25,727 nt of DNA from contig NW_005434518.1 in the NCBI RefSeq assembly GCF_000315625.1, forward strand, positions 89,151 through 114,877, written 5' to 3'. The first letter of the stretch is position 1; each line of letters begins with the position of its first letter. The notes beneath the pieces are model-generated. The model did not search any database. It was not told the origin of the DNA and saw nothing but the letters and a program-made list of their open reading frames with translations. This DNA is from Guillardia theta CCMP2712. Its lineage: Eukaryota; Cryptophyceae; Pyrenomonadales; Geminigeraceae. Shown one piece after another: positions 19,513 to 25,727 of the stretch. The position numbers and the translations under genes are program-made.

Positions 19513-21041
19513 TTAAGCCTTCCACCAGGGAGCAGTGCCAGTGCGGAAGTCAGTCTCAGTCCAGGAGGAGAGAACGACGGTTCCGTCCTGCTCGCCACGC
19601 TTGGCGAGGGCAAGGGAGAGGGGAGCGGGTCCACGGACAACCTGAGTTGATAAGTAAGAACCAAAAGAACATGAGCAAAACCGGACAGGAAGTGAAAGGT
19701 GGTATTGAGAAAGAAGAACGGATTCATCCGGCGGAAGCTCCTACCTTGCCGTTCTTGTCGTACTGGGATCCGTGGCAGGGGCAGCAGAACTTGTTGGCGG
19801 CCTTGTTCCAGGGAACAACGCATCCCAAGTGAGTGCAAACAGCGTTGACAGCGAAGTTCTCGAGAGCCTTGTCATCGTTGACGATGAGGTAGGTGGCATC
19901 ACCCTGTCGATGCTGTCAAACCGCCGAAACTCTGCAAATCCTTCCTCTTCTCTTCTCCTTACACTGCTCCTGACCTCCCTACCTTTAGTCCCGCCCGACC
20001 TCATCCTACTCCAATCTTTGCCCTCAACTCTCCTCCTCCCCACCTTGAGGCCCTGGACGAGGGAGCGATCTCCAGGTCCATGGGTCTTGAGCCAGTTCTC
20101 GATCTTAACGTCGTTGCCGAGGGCATCCTTGGCGACAGTGCCTGGTAGGAGAACAGCCGTCAGCCCTCAACCACCATCAAAGGTGCTCCGAAATGCTCAC
20201 CGCCACCGCCACCGCCAGCCTTGGCAGGGACGAGGTAGGAGATGAGAACAGCGGGGAGAACGAGGAGGGGGCCAGAGACGGATCCGAGGAGGAGAGCGTT
20301 CATGAGCTGGCGGCGGCCCATGTCGGGCACGAAGCCATCGCTAGCGCTCATCCTGATTCATGGTCAGCGGTGCGTATAGAGAATGCATCGTCTCTCACTT
20401 GGGGGCGACTCTGCTGGAAGTGCGAGGAGCAGAGCGAATGCGCATGGAGGCATCGGCCTTGGCGAGGCTGGCGGGACCAGCAACCTGCGCATGCAAGTCA
20501 GTTGCCCAAAAACCCCGACGAATAACTCGTCATCAAACTGAAATGGCTGTGAACAAGAAGCATGGGACGAGTGATATGACGTGGGAAATTGTGGAGAGTG
20601 TTGGAAATGGTGTGAGAAGCGATCGAGTAAGGAGGATGTTGAAGGAAAACACTTGGATCCTCTGACCCTCCACATTCTGCGACCCCGCCCTCGTGCCACC
20701 CCTCGACCTACCCATGCTCACTTGATAGTATCACAATACATGAAGCTAACACATCCTCCCTTCTCTCTTCGCATTGGATCCTCTTCTTCCATCATCCATG
20801 TTCCAATGCTCAGCTCCCTCCCCATCAGATCAAGCACACACCCCTCGACAAGTCTGGCCTCCTCGTCATCGAAATTGATATCCCCCTTCATCCCATCATA
20901 CTGAACCACAGCCTCTGAGGAGATCCTGACTCTGTCTCCTCACTGATGGAAGCGGGAGGAGGAAGAGGAGGAGCTTACAGGAGCGACGGAGAAAGCAGAA
21001 GCAGCGCCGACGAGGGCAGCAACAACGGTAGCTCTGAGCAT
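19513..21041 (-). CDS. petC: Cytochrome b6f Rieske iron-sulfur protein, plastid-targeted (6 exons)
   Basis: Exons: 21041-20979, 20484-20399, 20352-20201, 20141-20044, 19903-19745, 19641-19513; phases agree, giving 228 aa. PetC passes electrons from plastoquinol to cytochrome f or c6 in the thylakoid b6f complex. The N-terminus [16 protein letters not shown] is a signal peptide, followed by FSVAP and a Ser/Arg/Ala-rich transit region: the bipartite presequence with F after the cleavage site used by red-lineage complex plastids. The mature part has the b6f Rieske transmembrane segment ([17 protein letters not shown] onward), a poly-Gly hinge, and [20 protein letters not shown]. The two 2Fe-2S ligand boxes are CTHLGC (156-161) and CPCHGS (174-179). 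The C-terminus, [10 protein letters not shown] then [11 protein letters not shown], is complete and typical. No key residue is missing. The first intron (20485-20978, 494 nt) separates the signal-peptide exon from the rest; the others are 46-140 nt. Confidence 0.97.
20485..20978 (-). other. Long first intron of petC
   Basis: At 494 nt this is about ten times the usual intron in the window and separates the signal-peptide exon from the transit-peptide exon. Small open frames on both strands inside it show no family motif. It could be a remnant of the exon-shuffling event that added the signal peptide, or carry regulatory sequence. Confidence 0.6.
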
Positions 21042-21059
21042 GACGACCTTCCGCCCTCC

Positions 21060-22389
21060 CCTCCCGCACCCTCCTTTAAACCCCCGGGGGGTGTTACCCC
21101 TACCCCCGGTCACCTCCATTTCAATACGGGTACTCCAATAGATTGTAGCTTACCTAAGACGGGGTCCTAGGGGAATAGTCTTACCTAGATTATCACCTAC
21201 CTCCCTCGTTGGGAACACCCACCCTTGTACGAGTGGGTTATGAAATCGTTATAGAACCCTGAAATTCTTACTGTACCGGTGCGATTGATATGAAACTACC
21301 CCACACTTTCTAAGGAGAGGACTTACACCCCACCCACTTGATTCCGAAAAAGGATGAAATACCCCCCGTCGTGGTTACCCAATGAGGCAGGGGTAGTGAA
21401 ATTCGCTGGATTGTGGGGGTAGTAAATGTCAGGGGGTGGGTACGACAATGCACGATGACCCACATGAGGGACGGAGGGTCACGTGCTGGTGACCAAGGGG
21501 GTCATATGTTTGTGTAGGGTAGGGTACTTTGATTACCAGAAAATCAGGGGGGTGGGTGGCAGGTCAATGTATGAGGGGGATGATAACAAATGGAGTTCAG
21601 GTGGGTGGGTACGGTACTTAGAGTGGAGTGCAAGGGGGTGGAGTGTAATCATGGGAGCTGACGAAGGGGTGGGGGTTGAGAAGGGCATGTATTGTAGGGG
21701 TGGGATGAAACTTCGCCACGAAATGAAGGGGGTGGTTCTCCTCCCAAACTTGTATCAAAACTACGAAACGATGAGGCCGGGTGGGATGACAATAATATTG
21801 TGGGTGGTAGGGTAGAGAAATTTAAAGGGGTGGGGTCATTGTGATAGACGGGAGACGGTGGGGTTAGCTTGAGATACGCATCTGAATTGAAGCAGAGGTG
21901 GGAGGGTGAGGGGTACTTCATTCGAGAAAACATATTTTTCAGCAAACCATTGGGGTGGGATAAAAATAAGTGTGGGTAGGGTGATGGATTTGATCAACAC
22001 AGTGTGAGAGCACTGGGGTAATTCTGGTCAATATGACGGGTACTTACCATTGCATGGGTCCTTGTACCCATGTTCCAGAGAAAGAGGTACCCCCAATCTC
22101 TTACTGACCGTACCCAAGCCTTGAACTACCCCTATGTCAATGCTACCCACCCCACCTACGCGTTGGTCCATGAAACGGCCTACCCCCACCCCGGCTACCA
22201 CTGCACTCTACACGAAGCAGATGAGCGAGGCGGACCGGCGACCAGCTAGAGGTATAAAGCCGATTTGATAAATTGCATGGACGTCAGCCTTTTTGATAAA
22301 ATTTTGCTCCTGAATTTTGAAATATAAAGGTTAATATTTCAAAAATTACTTATTTTGACTCAAGGAACTTCCATTCAGTTTATTATTAT
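21060..22389. other. G-run/C-run-rich intergenic block with strand switches
   Basis: No gene was accepted across about 1.3 kb. From 21070 to 21240 the plus strand is C-run rich (CCCCCGGGGGG, CCCCTACCCCC). From about 21355 to 22020 it is dominated by G-runs (GGGGGTGGGT, GGGGTGGG). From 22060 to 22200 C-runs return (TACCCCCACCCCGG), and 22250-22385 is AT-rich. The density of closely spaced G-runs makes quadruplex formation plausible. A 110-codon open frame (21483-21815) simply follows the GGGTGGG runs. Confidence 0.5.
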
Positions 22390-23390
22390 GAGTCACTACA
22401 CGAAAGCCGCCCGGCCCGGGGCGGTTCAACGTGTTGGCCCGTACTGTCGGGTGACCGTGCTAGTGACGGTCAGCCCCCGCCTCCGCCGTCACTCAGTCAC
22501 TCAGCCTCCGTCACGGTGATCGGATGACGGTCCGATACGGTCGTCAGCGGCCGCCGCCGAGCTGGCAGTGACCGGCGTACTGGCACGCCGGTACCGTACG
22601 GTACGGGCCGGCGGCGGGAATCATGACCGCGGGCCCGCTGAGCCCGGCCGCGGCCAGGCTGGCAGGCCGCGGCCGCGGCGGCCGGCGGCCCGGCGGGGCC
22701 CGGGGGGCCCGGCCCGGCGGCCCCGCCGGGAGCCTGAGCAGCCCCCGGTCCGGCTGGACGGCAGTCACGGTCGGACCCGGCGCCGGGCCGCCCCCGGCGC
22801 GGCGGGCGGTCACCCGACCCGCGGAGTCCGGCGGCCCGGGCCGCGGGGCCCAGTCACTCCGAGCCCCGGGGCCCAGGGCCGAGTCCCGGATGCCACCGAT
22901 CAGCCGACCGTCCGCGAGGCGGGCCCTGCCACGTCGGACGGTCCGATCCGATCCAGCCTCCGAGGCTCCGACCCGTACGGTACTGAGGCTCGGATCGGAC
23001 TCCCGAGTCCCCGGACCGTACGGCCAGCGGCCTGGCAGTCCGATCGGCCCCGGGTCCGGCCGCGCCGCGCTCCGACCGGGCCGCGGCCTGAGCCGCTCTG
23101 CGGCTCAGGCTGGTCACCGCCCGGCGGCCACCGTCACGTGGCGCGGCTCACTGAGTCACGCGCCCGGCCCGGGGCCGCCGGGCCCCCCCGGGGGCCCGGG
23201 GGCCTTCACGGTGATTATAGCCGGACCGTGATCCGAGACCCCGGCGGTCACTAGTAGCCTAGTAGTGGTCTTAACTTTGAGTAAGGTCAGGGTGACACCG
23301 CCCGGCCGCGCGGCCAGGCGGCCGGCCCGGGGCCGGGCCCGGCACTGCGCAGGGTCGGACTCCGAGGGCCGACTCGTCAAGCACAAGAAA
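22390..23390. repeat. GC-rich repeat-like island 2
   Basis: A very GC-rich block (long CCGGGGCC, GGCGGCCC and CCGGCC words) with sharp edges: AT-rich DNA on the left and a GGGA array on the right. It contains many short palindromes (GTACCGTACGGTAC near 22591-22604; GATCGGACTC at 22993-23002) and ends with CTTAACTTTGAGTA (about 23270-23283), also found in island 1 near 1173. Frames of 200 and 228 codons on the plus strand are Pro/Arg/Gly-rich, overlap in register and lack motifs, as expected where stops are rare. No transposase or terminal repeat was found. Confidence 0.5.
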
Positions 23391-23416
23391 GTCTATGTTG
23401 ATGGATAAGGCTCATC

Positions 23417-23560
23417 ATGGGAGAGGGAGGGAACAAGAGAGACGAGAGGGGCAGAGGGAGGGAGGGAGGCAGGGAGGGAGGCAGGCAGGGAGGGAGGGAG
23501 GCAGGCAGGGAGGGAGGGAGGCAGGGAGGGAGGGAGGGAGGGAAGCAGGGAAGCAGGCAG
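23417..23560. repeat. GGGAGGGAGGCA-type tandem repeat
   Basis: A purine-rich array of GGGA and GGCA tetramers (GGGAGGGAGGCAGGGAGGGA variants) lies between GC island 2 and the start of the LRR gene. Open frames through it are repeat artefacts. Confidence 0.85.
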
Positions 23561-23732
23561 CGGATTGGTAGGAGAAGGAATGAGCGAGTAGTGGGAATGA
23601 ATGAATGAGAGAAAGAGGGTGACCGTGTTCATTTGTGAGTGAACGAGCTTGCAGAAGAGCTCGGGAGCTGACATGTGAAGACGCGGGTGCGGGATAGAAG
23701 CGGGAAAGTTCACCGACAAGACGCCATCTGCC

Positions 23733-25727
23733 ATGTCTTCTTGGCTCTTGCTGTACATCATAGTCCTGGCCCTTGCCAGCAGCTCGACAGCCTACACCAT
23801 CTCAGATTGCAGTGCCTTGGTCTCCTTCTACCAGGCCATGACCGTCAACACCAAGTGGACCACCTCGACCGGCTGGGTGACGACGGATGACTGCTGCTCG
23901 TAACATCTGCGACCGTTGTAGGATCTGCTCTCCTTACCGAGCCTTCCTCCGCAGGTGGTATGGAGTCACGTGCTCGTACTCCACAAGGAATGGCACTGGG
24001 TTCGGCCCTTGGGTGTCTGCGTTGCAGCTGCCGAACAACCAGCTGTCAGGGTACCTCCCTTCCTCCTTCAGCCTCCTCTCTCGCCTTGAGCGCCTGGACC
24101 TCTCGCACAACAAGGTCAAGGGAGACATCTCAGTACTGCTGCAGATGAAGGTGCCACGTCATGGTGCTTGGGAGGGAGAGGCAGTGGGAGGGAGAGAAGG
24201 GAAGGGGGGTATGCGGGCGGGAGAGAAGGGAGGTGCCCGAGAGGGAGAGAAAGGAGGTAACTGGGGGGAGGGAAGGGAGGTACCTGGGAGGGAGGGCCAG
24301 TTGAAGGAGTTTTTTCAGGCATCTTCTGTGTGCATCGACACGGCAACGAGCCAGATACCCGACACCGTATTCGAGTCAGCCTGCAACTCCGACCTCAACT
24401 GCCTCGGGGGCGTGTGCAGGTGGGAAGAGGAGGTGCGGGGAGGAAGGAGACTGATAGCTCGGCAGTGTGGTGGGAGGGTTGAAGGAGATTCGGCTATCAG
24501 ATAACATGCTCAACGGGACTATTGGAGAGGAGATATCCAAGTGAAGGAGGAGGAGAGAGACGAGGCTGACGTGACACGTCCTGGCAGCTTGTTCAAGACT
24601 CTGACGATCTTGGACCTGAGCGCAAATGAGCTGACTGGGCCCATCCCCGCAATGGTCCTGACCTTTGTCCTGCTGGGTCGTCGGATGTGCTGACAGTCCC
24701 TGGTGACAGATCGGGACGCTGACGCAGCTAGTCGAGCTGAACCTCTACTACAACCAGCTCAGGTGAGCCCGCCCGAGTCTCGCTGTGTTGTGAGGTTGTC
24801 AAACTCCAGCGGGCCGATACCGGAGATGATTGGAATGCTGGTCAAGGTGAGTGAAGACGATTGAGGACGGAAGGATGGTGTCTATGTGAAGATATCGATG
24901 ATATAATGGAGAAGATATCGATGATATGATCAATGGAGTTTTTGATACGATGAGGGTACATGATAGATCATGAGATGAGAGGGAACTGCTATTAGCACGA
25001 AGATAACGACTCTCCTCAGTTGAAATACTTGAATGTCGCCTTCAACCTCCTCAACGGAACCCTCCCCTCCCAGGTTTGCTGCTCCTCCATGATACTCCGA
25101 TCCCTCTCCTCCCCTCTGTTCTCACCTTTCGCTCCCCTCTTTTCCTCTGCCTTCCCTCCTCTCTCCTCCTGGTCCCCCATCACACTTCCTCTACAGAATC
25201 TTCCCCCTGTCTGATCTTCTTCTGATCTCCATCATCCCATTTTCTCTTCCATTCCCAACCTCTCCTTTCCTCCTTCGCCTCTCCTTCTGCACTTTTCTCT
25301 GTCCTCCGTTCTCACTTCTTTGAAGATGGTCAACCTCCAGCGCCTTGAGCAGCTCGACCTCTCAGTCAACAGAGTGCGTGCCTCCCCTCCTCCTCTTCCT
25401 CCTCCTCCTCCTCCTCCTCCTCCTCCTCCTCCTCCTCCTCCTCCTCTTCCTCCTCTTCCTCCTCCTCCTCCTCCTCCTCCTCCTCCCTCGCCCCCGCCCT
25501 CTTCCCTCTCGAAGAAGTTTATCTCTTCCCGGATACTCTCAATCCTCTGCGCATTTGTACTCTTGTCTCGTGTCCTTCCCCATCCCTTTTCTCTCTTCTT
25601 CCTCCTCTCCCTCCTCCCTCCTCCTCCCTCGTCTCTCTCATCTCCCTCCTCTCCCTCTCTCCCATTCTTGACAGCATGCTTCAAGTTCGTCAACGGAATT
25701 CCTGTGGACATGGGCGTCCTCATTTTC
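23733..25727 (+). CDS. Secreted plant-type leucine-rich-repeat protein, 3' end outside window
   Basis: Exons: 23733-23899, 23955-24150, 24319-24419, 24466-24540, 24588-24654, 24710-24762, 24810-24846, 25020-25073, 25326-25373, 25686 to the window edge; phases agree throughout. A signal peptide (WLLLYIIVLALASSSTA) precedes an LRRNT_2-like cap ending TDDCCSWYGVTC. LRRs of the plant extracellular type follow: LERLDLSHNKVKGDI, LKEIRLSDNMLNGTI, LTILDLSANELTGPIP, LVELNLYYNQLSGPIP, LKYLNVAFNLLNGTLP, LEQLDLSVNR and then FVNGIPVDMG. This resembles receptor-like proteins or kinases of plants; whether a transmembrane segment or kinase follows cannot be seen. Exons 5 to 9 are each under one repeat in length, consistent with growth by repeat duplication. 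Oddly, exon 3 is Cys-rich (VCIDTATSQI, ACNSDLNCLGGVC) and interrupts the LRR register after the first repeat. Intron 9 (25374-25685) holds long CCT runs. Confidence 0.85.
24888..24927. repeat. 17-bp direct repeat in LRR-gene intron 7
   Basis: GAAGATATCGATGATAT occurs at 24888-24904 and 24911-24927, inside the 173-nt intron 24847-25019, and carries the palindrome ATATCGAT. No function is evident. Confidence 0.8.
25384..25495. repeat. (CCT)n microsatellite in LRR-gene intron 9
   Basis: Long CCT runs with occasional CTT interruptions lie within the intron between exons 25326-25373 and 25686 onward. They are similar to the CCT-repeat intron at 12680-13031. Confidence 0.9.

Noticed and set aside
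21483-21815. 110-codon frame in the G-run block
   Set aside because: Its Gly/Trp/Val-rich composition follows from GGGTGGG runs. There is no homology-like motif and it ends arbitrarily.
22568-23254. 228-codon Pro/Arg/Gly-rich frame in the GC island
   Set aside because: Stop codons are rare at this GC content. Overlapping frames are equally long and no motif, splice pattern or start context supports it.
23417-23560. Possible CRISPR-like or regularly spaced repeat
   Set aside because: It is a continuous GGGA/GGCA low-complexity array with no spacers.

Overview
The window reads as nuclear DNA of a photosynthetic protist with a secondary, red-type plastid, most likely a cryptophyte such as Guillardia theta. 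The species is inferred, not proven. Genes are split by many short introns, mostly 45-65 nt, with GT-AG and at least two apparent GC-AG borders. The clearest taxonomic clue is PetC, the Rieske protein of the cytochrome b6f complex: it is nuclear-encoded and carries a signal peptide ending ASA followed by F, the bipartite presequence of red-lineage complex plastids. Plant-type LRR genes, a polycystin-like channel and pyrimidine-rich introns also fit. No bacterial operon structure, tRNA, rRNA or CRISPR array was seen.

Layout. 1-2362: no convincing gene; a C-run-rich segment (1-480), a GC-rich repeat-like island (about 780-1860) and a pyrimidine-rich stretch. 2363-3411 (-): an eight-exon gene for a small WWE-domain protein, recognisable only after splicing. 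3440-4130: CT-rich minisatellite. 4788-7735 (+): a 14-exon gene joining a secretory-type N-terminus, a DNAJC9-like J-protein and a histone H1-like Lys/Ala tail with AT-hooks. About 7979-9057 (+): decayed leucine-rich-repeat gene. 9551-9793: two abutting microsatellites. 10133-10717 (+): PH-domain protein. 10915-11014: 100-N assembly gap. 11289-15223 (+): nine-exon Glu/Gln/Lys-rich coiled-coil-like protein with a duplicated exon start. 15744-18102 (-): five-exon polycystin-2/TRPP-like cation channel. 18266-18749 (+): small unknown gene, divergent from the channel. 19513-21041 (-): PetC. 21060-22380: G-run/C-run-rich intergenic DNA. 22390-23390: a second GC-rich island resembling the first. 23417-23560: GGGA-type tandem repeat. 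23733-25727 (+, cut by the window end): secreted LRR protein of the plant receptor-like type.

The genes do not form one pathway. Their functions are photosynthetic electron transport (PetC), membrane cation signalling (TRPP), membrane or phosphoinositide binding (PH), possible ADP-ribose or ubiquitin signalling (WWE), chromatin or histone chaperoning (DNAJC9-like) and extracellular recognition (LRR). The most interesting candidate is the DNAJC9-like gene. Its architecture (ER-type leader, histone-chaperone J-protein, H1-like tail) suggests delivery to a second chromatin compartment, such as the nucleomorph/periplastid space or plastid nucleoid. The two GC islands with a shared vocabulary are the most puzzling non-coding elements.

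All exon borders were derived by hand from frame continuity, splice-site dinucleotides and family consensus. They need RNA-seq confirmation.
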